DNA of 64,000 nucleotides from NCBI GenBank assembly GCA_013285705.1, contig JABDHA010000008.1:1-64000 (forward strand). The letters are read 5' to 3'. The stretch is from Acidobacteriota bacterium. Its GTDB lineage: Bacteria > Acidobacteriota > Terriglobia > Terriglobales > Acidobacteriaceae. This document shows, piece after piece, positions 9,346-18,611 of this stretch. Numbering within the stretch: position 1 is the first letter of the stretch; each line of letters starts with the position of its first letter. A model generated the notes under the pieces. The model saw only the letters and a program-made list of their open reading frames with translations. It did not search any database and was not told the origin of the DNA. Made by a program: the position numbers and the translations under genes.

Positions 9346-9519
9346 TGCGACAGTAAGCACCCCTGAAAGCGAAAGGTCCGCCATGGGGTTATTCCGTATT
9401 TCACATCAAGAAAGGCCTGCAACCCGGCTGGCAGAACCGAAGCGAGTTCCTGCCATGTCAGAATCTTCAGCCGGCAACGAAGATCAGCGCAGCGCACAGC
9501 TCTCATGACGGCATACCAC
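9190..9519. repeat. Direct repeat, copy 1 (SRAP tail plus nuclease 3' end)
   Basis: This segment is closely similar to 15545-16060 in the same orientation. Matching blocks are about 9194-9340 with 15549-15691, and 9346-9519 with 15887-16060, including the shared run GCAACCCGGCTGGCAGAACC. Relative to copy 2 it lacks the 188 bases equivalent to 15692-15879. The two copies lie about 6.4 kb apart and bracket the nuclease, the S51 enzyme and the TonB receptor. Confidence 0.8.
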
Positions 9520-10226
9520 CTTTCCTTCAAATCAGGACGACGGGCATCGCAAAGCACGCAAAATGAGCTGTTCGTCGCATATGCAGCCAGTGTGCCACGA
9601 ATTAGTTGATAACTGCCGTATCTGTCTTTTGATACATGTAGCTCATCTCTGTGAAATATCTCTTCCAGATCACGATAGCGATCGATCATGCGCGGCTTTG
9701 CCCGTTGAAAATCGCTCTCTGTCAGCTTTGCCTCGAGAAGTAAGTTACCGATCTTCATATCAATCTCTGTGCTGTCCCGCCTTCCCGCATGAAGCGGTGT
9801 GCGCGGCTTAAATCCAAACTCCGGCATGGCATCTATTTCAACGCCCAGCAAGTGGGCGACCCGACCGTCCCGAAGTGTTTCGGGATAGCAAAAAATATTC
9901 ATCAGCAATGCGTCCGAACTATTCGCGCAATCCAGTTCCATCCATCGCCAGTTTGCCCGGCATTTCGATTTCCTAGAGGCAGTATGGACTTTTTCCAACC
10001 GGCGAGCCCAAAGAGGCTCCGAGCAAATTCTTTCGTACGAAGCGGTGTAAAAATTCCCGTGGCATCCCGTCTCGTCTCTACCAAAGATGATGCTGGGTAT
10101 TTCACCGTCCAAGACTTCATGGAGATGTTTTTCTGAAGCCGCGAGGGCCAGAGCACGACAGCTGAGCTCTCGTCTTAGAGATATTGGGGATGGAAAGTCT
10201 TCGATCTGATCATTTAAGTAGGCCAT
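9342..10226 (-). CDS. PD-(D/E)XK superfamily nuclease-like protein (PGN_0703-type)
   Basis: A 294-residue protein with a typical PD-(D/E)XK core at residues 153-170: an acidic STEID motif (Asp156), a short turn, then LLLEAKLTE (Glu165, Lys167). Flanking segments (PLHAGRR before, YRDLEEIFHRDEL after) and the C-terminal QLIRGTLAAYA and LKILTWQELASVLP sections resemble a family annotated as putative restriction endonucleases. No methyltransferase lies nearby. The ATG at 10226 immediately follows the TGA of an upstream small frame. The C-terminus is extended by 14 residues (after KYGITP) into the SRAP relic, because the stop present in copy 2 reads TGG here. It could be a solitary nuclease, or a DNA-damage factor paired with SRAP. 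Confidence 0.65.
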   Translation of the reverse strand: MAYLNDQIEDFPSPISLRRELSCRALALAASEKHLHEVLDGEIPSIIFGRDETGCHGNFYTASYERICSEPLWARRLEKVHTASRKSKCRANWRWMELDCANSSDALLMNIFCYPETLRDGRVAHLLGVEIDAMPEFGFKPRTPLHAGRRDSTEIDMKIGNLLLEAKLTESDFQRAKPRMIDRYRDLEEIFHRDELHVSKDRYGSYQLIRGTLAAYATNSSFCVLCDARRPDLKERWYAVMRAVRCADLRCRLKILTWQELASVLPAGLQAFLDVKYGITPWRTFRFQGCLLSH

Positions 10227-10526
10227 TCACTTCGCCACATCCTCTCCGCTCGGTTGATACCAGGCCTCGCGCTTTTGAGGAAAGATGCTTTCGCTGGTCG
10301 AAAGAAGTGCGGACAAGGCGAGGCATGCCAGAAGAACGGCACAGTCGATCTCGCGATCCAATTTAGGGTCGGCAGTCCTTTTGTCAGACAGTGGTGGCCG
10401 TTTCGTTGTCCGTATGACCGATGAGACAAGTAGCGATGAGAAGCGATTGCCCGAACTTCGGCCATTGGGTTGGATGGTTCGTGAAACATAAAAGTCATGA
10501 TAGCGAATAAAAGGAGAACACGCCAT
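10227..10526 (-). CDS. Possible small protein directly upstream of the nuclease
   Basis: A minus-strand frame whose TGA (10229-10227) abuts the nuclease ATG (10226) with no gap, as in translationally coupled pairs. Its C-terminal part (DPKLDREIDCAVLLACLAL, then STSESIFPQKREAWYQPSGE) looks protein-like, while the N-terminal part is basic and unconvincing. No ribosome site is visible before the ATG at 10526, so the true start is uncertain. It matches no family I recognise. It may be a degraded gene or a small partner of the nuclease. Confidence 0.25.
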   Translation of the reverse strand: MACSPFIRYHDFYVSRTIQPNGRSSGNRFSSLLVSSVIRTTKRPPLSDKRTADPKLDREIDCAVLLACLALSALLSTSESIFPQKREAWYQPSGEDVAK

Positions 10527-10649
10527 TGTGAAATGTCGAATCAGTACCTCCAAATTACTAAGACATTTCCGGACACAAAAAATTCCATTGAAGACATACT
10601 GAGCTTTACTGAATGACCTTAAGGCGGCCGGCGGGTAGAATCGCAAATC

Positions 10650-11669
10650 ATGAAACCAGCGGACTTCCGCATCCACCCGATTCTTATCTGTGCATTGATT
10701 CTCAACGGGTTTGCGCTTGCAAGCAATGCTCAGACTTTCAGTGCTTATCGCTATTTTCGAGTCGGCAATCCTGCTGACGTGAGTCGTAAGACCGAACCTG
10801 GCTTTGCGCTCATTGGTGGGGGAAAGGATCTGGACTCCGCATTTCTCTGGATGTGCAAGCGATCAGGCTCGGGAGACTTTCTGGTTATACGAGCGACGGG
10901 CACCGATGCTTATAACAAATACATACAAAACCTCTGTCATTTGAATTCGGTTGCCACTCTTATCATTCCAAACAAGGCTGCGGCAGCGGATCCATTTGTG
11001 GCAGACACAATTGCCAAGGCCGAGGTGATTTTTATTTCGGGAGGCGATCAAGCCAACTACATTAATTTCTGGCGCGGAACGCCTGTGCAGCAATCGTTGG
11101 ACAATGCGATCAAAAAGGGTATCTCCATTGGAGGGACGAGCGCAGGACTTGCTGTGCAAGGTGAATACATTTATTCCGCACAGAACGATCCACCCGAAGG
11201 GCCAGACTTGAGTTCCAAAGTTGCCCTCAGTAACCCATTTCATCACCAGATTGTGGTGACCCGCGGTTTTTTAGACAATCCAGTATTGCAAGACACGATC
11301 ACCGACACCCATTTCGATACGCGCGATCGCATGGGCCGCCTGCTCGTATTTATGGCACGCGTCCTAGACTCAACCTCGCTTGGATCGGTAAAAGGGATTG
11401 GTGTCGATGAACAGACTGCTCTGCTGATGGAGCCGGATGGAAAAGGCATCGTAGTAGGGCGCGGAGCCGTCTATTTTCTCGCGTCTGACGCCAAAGCTAC
11501 TGTCTTGAAGGAAGGAATACCGCTGTCTACTCTGCCCATCTCAGTGAAGAAGGTCGCAACAGGTGGAAAGTTCGATGTGCGTCAATTGCAGGGTGATTCG
11601 GAGGATTATCAGTTGCGCGTAAGCGCTGGAACTATTATTTCCACACAGCGAAACGGTGCGATTTATTAG
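10650..11669 (+). CDS. Secreted cyanophycinase-like peptidase (family S51)
   Basis: A 339-residue protein with a signal peptide ending at SNAQ. It carries the S51/class-I-amidotransferase-like fold: a start strand with LIGGGKDLD, the IFISGGDQANY motif (131-137), the nucleophile elbow GGTSAG (Ser164) and the cyanophycinase-type DTHFDTRDRMGRL motif near residue 219. Known members cut beta-aspartyl-arginine dipeptides from cyanophycin or act as related dipeptidases. Export suggests scavenging of such polymers released by other cells. The TonB receptor gene follows 155 bases downstream on the same strand and may take up the products (inference). The start codon is ATG at 10650, with no strong ribosome site. 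Confidence 0.85.
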   Translation: MKPADFRIHPILICALILNGFALASNAQTFSAYRYFRVGNPADVSRKTEPGFALIGGGKDLDSAFLWMCKRSGSGDFLVIRATGTDAYNKYIQNLCHLNSVATLIIPNKAAAADPFVADTIAKAEVIFISGGDQANYINFWRGTPVQQSLDNAIKKGISIGGTSAGLAVQGEYIYSAQNDPPEGPDLSSKVALSNPFHHQIVVTRGFLDNPVLQDTITDTHFDTRDRMGRLLVFMARVLDSTSLGSVKGIGVDEQTALLMEPDGKGIVVGRGAVYFLASDAKATVLKEGIPLSTLPISVKKVATGGKFDVRQLQGDSEDYQLRVSAGTIISTQRNGAIY

Positions 11670-11823
11670 CCAGTCCGCAACTGTTGGAAAACTAAGTATA
11701 GGCGCCTGATCAGAACGCAGATCGCGAATTGTTGCAATTCATAACAAAACCCTTGGCGGAAGCTCAGTCGACAAATACACTCTCCTAGATTTTTGTTTTT
11801 CTTTTCCGTAGGAGGGCTGTTTC

Positions 11824-14800
11824 GTGAGAAAGAACGTGGCTTATCTGTGCCTGCTCACCGTTTGCCTAGTTGGGTCTCTTTCCGCGCAAACATATCAGGG
11901 AAGAATTCTTGGTTTGGTCACTGACCCAACCGGAGCTGTGTTACCTGGCGCGCAAGTAACGATCATCGACGTCGCCACAGGAGCCACTCGAACCCTAACA
12001 ACGACCACTTCCGGCGAATTCGTAGCACCCAATCTCGAGCCTGGACCGTACACAGTTATGGTCGAGGCTGCAGGATTTCAGAAATTTCAGCGCATCGGCT
12101 TGCAACTTGAGGTTGCTCGCGACATCCGAGTCGACGCCGCCCTCCATCCTGGGCCGGTAGACATTACAGTCACTATTTCCGACGAAGCTCCGGTCATTAA
12201 TACGACGAATGATGTACTGGGTAGCACATTCTCGAACGATGCCGTGAATGAGCTTCCGTTGCAGGGGAGAGACTTTCAGAATCTCGTGACTTTACAGCCA
12301 GGAATTCAACGGGAGCCCGGTGGAGGCTTGCTGTCGATTACCGCCAACGGGAACCGCGCCACCGACAATAACTTCATCGTCGATGGCATCGATGACAATG
12401 ATGCCTATTACGGCGATACAGTTTTGAATGAGCCGGGCGTGACCGGAACACCTGCGACACATTTACCGATCGATGCGATTCAGGAGTTCAACGTCCAATC
12501 AAGCCCCGAGGCAGATTACGGCTACAAGCCGGGTGCAATCGTGAACATAGGAATTAAATCCGGGACCAACCAATTCCACGGTTCTGCTTATTACTTTCAC
12601 CGCAACAATGCGCTCGACGCCCGGAACTACTTCAACCCAATCGGTACCCCGCTTTCTGCACTGCGGCTGCACCAGTTCGGTGCATCTGGTGGAGGGCCGA
12701 TCTTTAAAAACAAATTATTCGTCTTTGCGAACTACGAGGGCGTCCGCGATATCGTAGGCAATCCCGTTTCAGTCGACACGCCGGTTACTTCAATTCTTAC
12801 CAATCCAGATGGCTCACTGGATACCGAGGATAGCCTTGCAAGCGCCGTGCAAGCCTGCCAGATCGCAGGCAATTGCAATCCGATGAGCATGAATCTAGTG
12901 AACTACAACAAGAATGGCCAGACCTTGTTTCTAACAAATCCCGGCGGGACTGCTGACCCGAACGACATCGCTGCCATCAACACGGACTACAACAACCAGA
13001 ACCGTGAAGACAACGGCATCGTCAAACTGGATTTCCATGCAACCGAACGCCATAGCTTCAACGCTACCTACTTCATAGGTGACAGCAACCAAATCGAAGA
13101 AGACGTAAATGTTGCGCAGCCTATCTGGCTCTCGCACGCAGACACGCGAGCCCAGTTAATAGGCGGATCTTGGAACTTTTCCGCCAATGCGCGGTTCAAT
13201 AATCAATTGCACTTCGGCTATAACCGCTTGTGGCAGCAGCTATTTCAGGGAGATCACAGCGTTAATCCAACCGAATACGGCCTAAATACTGGTGTCGCCG
13301 ATCCGCTGAACTTTGGTATGCCCGAGGTTCGAATTTCCGGCTTCATGTCACATACGTTGGGCGGGAATGTAGATTATCCGCTGCTCACGACTCCCAACCA
13401 AACTTACATCATTGCGGACAGCGCTTCGTATCTCAAGGGCTCGCATAACTTCCGGTTTGGCGGAGAATTTCGCACTGGCAGTACGGACAATACGCGTAAC
13501 GATTACGGTCCGGGGGAATTGCGCTTCGACAGCCTTGATGATTTCGTCACTGGAAATCCATCCCGCGGCTACGCTTGGGTCGGTAACAGCAGGCGAAATG
13601 TTTCGCAGAAAACCTTCGGCTTGTTTATGCAGGATAGTTGGCGAGCCACAAAGAATCTGATCGTTAGCTACGGCCTTCGCTACGATGTGAGTTTTCCAAT
13701 CAAGGAGCAACACAACCTGCTCGGCAACTTCGATCCAACGCTCGGCCTAGTACAGGTGGGGAAGCAGATCGACGAGCCGTACAAGACAGACTGGAACAAC
13801 GTCGGGCCAAGACTCGCCTTCATTTATGACGTCGCTGGCGCCGGACGCACCGTGGTTCGGGTCGGAGGCGGCATGATTTACGAAGTGCCACACATTTCGA
13901 TCTTCATCGGACAGAACGGCGCAGAGGCAGAAGGACTTTCTGTGATTCCGACTGGCGCTGCCGGAGTAACACCGGGCGGCGGCACAATCAATGCGAGCTT
14001 CTTCCAACTCAGCGGTGACACTGTTAGTAGCAATTGGCAATCTGGCGGACCGGTCTTTGGCAATCTTAATCCAAACGTGCTGAGTTGCTCATATGACCAG
14101 CCTTGTCCAATCCTTGGAGTGAATAAGAATCTGGTTGTGCCATATGTGTGGAATTGGAATGCCAACGTCCAGCAGGCAATGTGGAAGAACGCGGCACTTA
14201 CCATTGCCTACGTTGGCAACAAGGGCACAAAGCTCTACAGCATTCTCGATTTGAATCAGAATATCTACGCGAATGATACGGAAGATGATGAACAGTCTGG
14301 TCGTCCTTTCGTCAATAAATTTCCATACCTGAGTTTTGTCGATCAATTAGGCAACGGCGACGACTCAATCTATCACGGCCTCCAAGTCACACTGAAACAG
14401 CAAACAACGAAAGGCCTTTTCTTTGTAGCTGGCTATACCTGGGCTCGTTCTATCGACGACTCCAGTAGCAACCGCGGCTACACAATCCAAAACAGCTACA
14501 ATCCAGGAGCTGAGCGTGGCGATTCGGACTTTGATATTCGCAACCGCTTTACGTTTGCAGCCACATATGACATTCCTGGCAAGCCAGGCTATGCGCAGAT
14601 GCTAAAAGGTTGGCGCATAAATAGTATCTTCACGGCACAGAGCGCCGAGCCCGTTCTCTTTTACGACAGTTTTGATGACATCAGTATGACCGGCTCTTTC
14701 AACGACCGCTGGAACCTAACAGGAGATCCTAAGAATATTCACTGGGTAAAGACGGGATCTCTACCCTTCTTCGCCGACGGCACCACGAATCCAGCATGTG

Positions 14801-15180
14801 TGACAGCAGATCCCGACGGGGTCGCCAGTGGTCAGTTGGCATACTACGGATGCTACGCCGGTTCGGACTGGACAATCACACCTCCAGCGATCGGAGACTT
14901 CGGCGATATGGGACGAAATGTAGTGCGCGGACCGGACTATGTGAACCTCGATTTTTCCACCATCAAGACCTTTACTTTTGGCGACCGCATCAATCTCGAG
15001 CTACGCGGAGAGTTTTTCAACATACTCAATCATCCAAACTTGGCAGGTATTGATGGGGATGTCTCCGACACTTCCTCGCTGGGATTGGCCCGCTACACTC
15101 CTGATGTCTACGCCTCGAATCCGGTCGTAGGTTCCGGTGGATCGCGCCACATCCAAGTGGGTGCAAAGGTACGTTGGTGA
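11824..15180 (+). CDS. TonB-dependent receptor, Oar/CarboxypepD-regulatory type
   Basis: An outer-membrane protein of 1118 residues. It starts with GTG at 11824 behind an AGGAGG site, and has a signal peptide ending at LSAQ. A carboxypeptidase-regulatory-like beta-sandwich (residues about 22-105, GLVTDPTGAVLPGAQVT) precedes a plug domain (NELPLQGRDFQNLVTLQPG, DGIDDNDAY) and a large barrel with GSAYYFHRNNALDARNYF and the C-terminal FNILNHPNLAG segment. This organisation is typical of the very large Oar-like receptors expanded in Acidobacteriota. By family knowledge these bind oligomers (glycans or peptides) rather than siderophores. The position after the secreted S51 enzyme suggests a peptide-derived substrate. 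Confidence 0.9.
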   Translation: MRKNVAYLCLLTVCLVGSLSAQTYQGRILGLVTDPTGAVLPGAQVTIIDVATGATRTLTTTTSGEFVAPNLEPGPYTVMVEAAGFQKFQRIGLQLEVARDIRVDAALHPGPVDITVTISDEAPVINTTNDVLGSTFSNDAVNELPLQGRDFQNLVTLQPGIQREPGGGLLSITANGNRATDNNFIVDGIDDNDAYYGDTVLNEPGVTGTPATHLPIDAIQEFNVQSSPEADYGYKPGAIVNIGIKSGTNQFHGSAYYFHRNNALDARNYFNPIGTPLSALRLHQFGASGGGPIFKNKLFVFANYEGVRDIVGNPVSVDTPVTSILTNPDGSLDTEDSLASAVQACQIAGNCNPMSMNLVNYNKNGQTLFLTNPGGTADPNDIAAINTDYNNQNREDNGIVKLDFHATERHSFNATYFIGDSNQIEEDVNVAQPIWLSHADTRAQLIGGSWNFSANARFNNQLHFGYNRLWQQLFQGDHSVNPTEYGLNTGVADPLNFGMPEVRISGFMSHTLGGNVDYPLLTTPNQTYIIADSASYLKGSHNFRFGGEFRTGSTDNTRNDYGPGELRFDSLDDFVTGNPSRGYAWVGNSRRNVSQKTFGLFMQDSWRATKNLIVSYGLRYDVSFPIKEQHNLLGNFDPTLGLVQVGKQIDEPYKTDWNNVGPRLAFIYDVAGAGRTVVRVGGGMIYEVPHISIFIGQNGAEAEGLSVIPTGAAGVTPGGGTINASFFQLSGDTVSSNWQSGGPVFGNLNPNVLSCSYDQPCPILGVNKNLVVPYVWNWNANVQQAMWKNAALTIAYVGNKGTKLYSILDLNQNIYANDTEDDEQSGRPFVNKFPYLSFVDQLGNGDDSIYHGLQVTLKQQTTKGLFFVAGYTWARSIDDSSSNRGYTIQNSYNPGAERGDSDFDIRNRFTFAATYDIPGKPGYAQMLKGWRINSIFTAQSAEPVLFYDSFDDISMTGSFNDRWNLTGDPKNIHWVKTGSLPFFADGTTNPACVTADPDGVASGQLAYYGCYAGSDWTITPPAIGDFGDMGRNVVRGPDYVNLDFSTIKTFTFGDRINLELRGEFFNILNHPNLAGIDGDVSDTSSLGLARYTPDVYASNPVVGSGGSRHIQVGAKVRW

Positions 15181-15491
15181 TTGGCGTGGTTTTTATACAG
15201 GTCAATGACTACAAGTAGGCTTGACGGAGGTGACGTACTTGGAAGTTGGGCTGATGGGAGTTGGGCCCGGAGTTAATAGTTTCCCGCGCATGATTGCGTT
15301 TCAGGGAAGGGTCGAGTTTTAATGCTGGCAGAAGAAGTGACTGCGCTCGTTGAATTGCACTGCTCAGGCTTCAGCGGACGAAGAGATGGGCAGGTAGTGC
15401 CAAATCTTAAGCAATTGCCTTATGGGATCCAGTTCCCATATTTCGCTTCCGCAACCTATAGGGACCCATCCTCGATATATTTTCTCGGCTC
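15181..15491. other. Intergenic stretch after the TonB receptor gene
   Basis: About 310 bases with no recognisable gene, RNA or clear terminator stem. The right end runs into the SRAP copy 2 relic, whose frame opens at 15492. Confidence 0.4.
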
Positions 15492-15875
15492 TTGACGGCA
15501 GAAAGGCCATCTTTCGCGAAGCGTGCGAGATCCCAGAACGTCAGCTTTGCGATTATCACGACTGAACCAAATGAGTTGCTGGCAGAAAAAACCGGTCATG
15601 ACCGGATGCCAGTCATCATCAAGCGCCAGGACTATCAGAGATGGTTCGAGCCCGGCGACGAAGCACGACCGCCCATCGATCTGATCCGGCCGTTCGACTC
15701 AGACAAGATGAAAGCCTGGCGCGTGGACCGGCGTATCAATAATCTTTGGAATGATGAGCCTTCACTGATTGACCCCGTGAAAGAAGACGCTCTTCCAGAG
15801 GAGCCCAAGCGCACCGAAAAATCCAAGCGCAAATCGAAGACGGATGAGAGCGGGCAGATGGGGATGTTTGACTAA
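15492..15875 (+). pseudogene. SRAP (YedK/HMCES) remnant, copy 2, C-terminal half
   Basis: A frame of 127 residues in which homology begins near residue 11 (RARSQNVSFAIITTEPNELL). It runs through DRMPVIIKRQDYQRWF and DEARPPIDLIRPF to a natural lysine-rich SRAP tail ending in GQMGMFD. The N-terminal half with the catalytic Cys2 and the early active-site residues is absent, so the fragment cannot form the DNA-protein crosslink. It is paralogous to the relic at 9068-9345, but keeps the tail that copy 1 lost. An ATG opens the frame, but nothing supports expression. Confidence 0.75.
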
Positions 15876-16060
15876 TACCGTCATCGCGCCGATAAGCATC
15901 TCTGAAAACGAAAGGTCGGCCCTATGGGGTTATTCCGTATTTAACTTCAAGAAATTCCTGCAACCCGGCTGGCAGAACCGAAGCGAGTTCCTGCCATGTC
16001 AGAATCTTCAGCCGGCAACGCAGATCACCACAGCGCACAGCTCTCATGGCGGCATACCAG
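15545..16060. repeat. Direct repeat, copy 2 (SRAP tail plus nuclease 3' end)
   Basis: Partner of 9190-9519, same orientation. It includes the SRAP 3' end, a short spacer and the 3' end of the nuclease gene. The copies differ by scattered substitutions and one large deletion in copy 1, so the duplication is not recent. Confidence 0.8.
15922..16060 (-). pseudogene. PD-(D/E)XK nuclease remnant, C-terminal 45 residues
   Basis: The minus strand encodes WYAAMRAVRCGDLRCRLKIL, then TWQELASVLPAGLQEFLEV and KYGITP, ending at TAG (15922-15924). This is nearly identical to the end of the nuclease at 9342-10226. Homology stops at about 16060, and the upstream sequence is unrelated. It shows where the family normally stops, because copy 1 reads through this position. 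Confidence 0.8.
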
Positions 16061-16128
16061 CTCACGGCTACCTCATGATGGTTCACACTGTTTGAGAGTG
16101 AGATGTGAAGGTTCATAAAGCGGCACCG

Positions 16129-18318
16129 TCAGGAGCCGAGCGCCGCCAACATGCCCGCGTCCCAGCGTGCATCTGAGACTACTTCCACGTTGGCCGCCTT
16201 GGCGTAGGCCGTCCGCACCACGTCGACCGGCACTGCATTGCCGACTGAGTCCACCACGCCTCCCAGCACGACGCGCTTCGGGCCGGGCAACTCTGTCAAG
16301 TCGGTGTGGTGAAGAATACCCGGCACAAAATTGGCGAACGGATGAGTGTAGTCTTCTGTCTCCACAATGTTGCGGTAAGACAATAGCCCCCCAGAGAGAT
16401 ATAGGACCGCGAAGTTAGAATCCAGCGCCGCGGCGAACTGCATTGGCACAGTCCACTCGCCTCGCGCGGCCACAGCGAGAGGAAGACCTGCGACGCCATC
16501 GTGATGGCGCAGCGCCTCCATAACCGCCAGAATATCCGTCACTCGCTGTCCGAGCAGCGGCTTTCCTAGGATCAGCGATCCCCACGCCCACGATTCTTCG
16601 CTCTTGTGCTCCTCTGCGGAGAGCGCCGAGCCGCGCCCGATCTCCGGCGCCAGGTCGCCCACTCCGCGCAAATCAGGGACGCACACGATATGGCCATTTG
16701 TCGCCAGCGTTTGATACAGGCCGCCCTGCTGCCAGCGGTGATCGTAGTTGCGGCCGGCCGGCTCTAACAGCAACAATACGGATTTCACAGGGATTGTCGT
16801 CGGTCGAATCAGCCACGCCGGCAACCAGACCTGTGCTGTCGATTGAATGTCCAGAGCCTCGATCTGGCAGCCGTCAGACGGTACCCGCTTCAGAACGCAA
16901 GCGGCCAAACCGCGAGGCGGCATCTCCGCTCCAAGAAGCGTCTTCAGGGACTCCGGCGACTGGGTCTTGAAAAATCCCGTCTTAGGTATTGCGGCCAGTG
17001 TCAGAGAGAAGGGAGTCGTACCGCCTGAAAACGCGCGCGCCACGTTTCCCGAGGCGGACACCCACAGAGTCGAGTCCTCCTCCACCACAGTCGGAGGCTC
17101 CGCCTCGATGCGACCGGTCTCACCTTTGAGCCAGCGTGCGAACCAGCTGTACACCTGCAACCGCGTGTCGTAAGACAACGCGTGCGGAAGCGGAGTTCCT
17201 CCCCAGGCGATCTGGTCCTCCTGGCCGAGCACGGCGTAAACTTTCCGCAGCTTTTGAAATTGCTCCCAACCGTTAGAAATGTAGCGCGACGAATAGGTGC
17301 CGAAGAAATCCTTGTCACTGACGCTCACCAGCAGCGGCTTCGGGGCCAGCGGATACAAACAGTCCCAACGGTCGAAGCTGAGCGGTCCGGAACCTGGAAA
17401 ATCCTGCTCGGCGTCATCGATCGAGCCCGGCGCGTTGAAGTTCGCGCAGGCGACGTTCTCGGTGTTGCCGCTGCACACCACCGCCGCGGCAATGCGATCA
17501 TCCACAGCGGAGATAAACATGGTCGTCGTCCCTCCACCGGATTGGCCGGTTGCTCCGATACGCTTTGGATCCACCAGCGGATGCGAGGCCAGCACGTCCA
17601 GACTTCGCACTGCGTCCCACGTCTGCATTCGCGTGGCACTGTCGCCGACTAGCAGCATCTGCCGACCCGCATGCGAATGTTCCTCGTCGTGGTGAGACAA
17701 TCGGGATTTTATCCCGGAAGCGTCCGGATAATAAATCCGCTCGCCCTGGCCCATCGGATCGAAGCCGAGCACCAGGTAGCCCAATTGCACCAGCCCTTGG
17801 CAGCACCGCTGATAGGTGTCGCCCGCTTTGCCGTTCGGCGTATGCCCCATCTGAAACAGTATGCCTGGGAACGGCGGCTTGTACGACTTGGGAATGTAGA
17901 GATTGGCCGGAACGTACAAATTCGGCTGGCTTTCATAGAGCAGATTCTCGACGCGGTAGTGCTCGCGCTCAAACCCTCCGACGGTGCGAACGTTGAGCGG
18001 TGTCCGCTCAGGCTCTCCCCCCACCAGCTTCCAAAATGTCCGCCGCGCCCATTGCTGGCGCCGGCGCACGGCCGCCGGCGTTGTCAGCGTGGCAATCTGC
18101 TGGTTGCGGGCCTCATATGCACGTGCGGCAAGCGCATCCAGAACATCCGGCAGGCAGCGAAAGTAGTCGCGGTAGGCGACGCCCGGGTAGGATTCTGCCG
18201 ACGCGGTCCGCAAATGCCCGGGCGACGGAGCGGCGGATAAAGCAGCAAGCAATTGACCGTGTGTCGCGAACGACGGAACAGCAGATAAAGCGGCGATCAT
18301 CTGGCGGCGTGTCATCAT
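16129..18318 (-). CDS. Secreted acetylxylan-esterase-like alpha/beta hydrolase
   Basis: A 729-residue exported hydrolase. The N-terminus begins MMTRRQMIAALSAV, a possible Tat-type leader, and the leader contains an imperfect internal duplication (MIAALSAVPS then LLAALSAAPS). The alpha/beta-hydrolase domain (about 130-400) has the nucleophile elbow GQSGGG (Ser260) and the oxyanion section FQMGHTPNGKAGDTYQ. This matches the acetylxylan-esterase/DUF1749-like family seen in polysaccharide-utilising bacteria. A second hydrolase-like domain follows (about 480-720, LLLEPAGRNYDHRW, VAARGEWTVPMQFAAAL), in which the nucleophile position is not a clear G-x-S-x-G. The substrate is probably an acetylated plant polymer (inference). 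The 3' end lies 69 bases from the nuclease relic. Confidence 0.75.
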   Translation of the reverse strand: MMTRRQMIAALSAVPSFATHGQLLAALSAAPSPGHLRTASAESYPGVAYRDYFRCLPDVLDALAARAYEARNQQIATLTTPAAVRRRQQWARRTFWKLVGGEPERTPLNVRTVGGFEREHYRVENLLYESQPNLYVPANLYIPKSYKPPFPGILFQMGHTPNGKAGDTYQRCCQGLVQLGYLVLGFDPMGQGERIYYPDASGIKSRLSHHDEEHSHAGRQMLLVGDSATRMQTWDAVRSLDVLASHPLVDPKRIGATGQSGGGTTTMFISAVDDRIAAAVVCSGNTENVACANFNAPGSIDDAEQDFPGSGPLSFDRWDCLYPLAPKPLLVSVSDKDFFGTYSSRYISNGWEQFQKLRKVYAVLGQEDQIAWGGTPLPHALSYDTRLQVYSWFARWLKGETGRIEAEPPTVVEEDSTLWVSASGNVARAFSGGTTPFSLTLAAIPKTGFFKTQSPESLKTLLGAEMPPRGLAACVLKRVPSDGCQIEALDIQSTAQVWLPAWLIRPTTIPVKSVLLLLEPAGRNYDHRWQQGGLYQTLATNGHIVCVPDLRGVGDLAPEIGRGSALSAEEHKSEESWAWGSLILGKPLLGQRVTDILAVMEALRHHDGVAGLPLAVAARGEWTVPMQFAAALDSNFAVLYLSGGLLSYRNIVETEDYTHPFANFVPGILHHTDLTELPGPKRVVLGGVVDSVGNAVPVDVVRTAYAKAANVEVVSDARWDAGMLAALGS

Positions 18319-18611
18319 AATTTATCCGTCGGCTCCCAAGCGTTATCGTTCTTCCTGCAGGACCATGAGCGCGGTATCCTGATGCGCGCCTGTCGGCAGT
18401 AATTCCACAGCAAATGATTGATTATCCCCGTATCGGGTTGCGGATTTGACGTATCGCAATCAACACGCATAACTCGCCGCTCATTGATCTGCGCTCGCGT
18501 CCGGATGGAGGAACATCTGGTATTCCTCTGTCCCCATAGTTTCTGAGCTGTGCCTATCATTTTCGCTTCTATTCTTCTAATAGCCTTGCATTGGATCTAC
18601 AACCCATTTCT
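18319..18611. other. Intergenic stretch upstream of the esterase gene
   Basis: No gene recognised. It presumably includes the esterase promoter. The right end borders the TonB receptor relic. No hairpin or RNA gene was seen. Confidence 0.35.
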
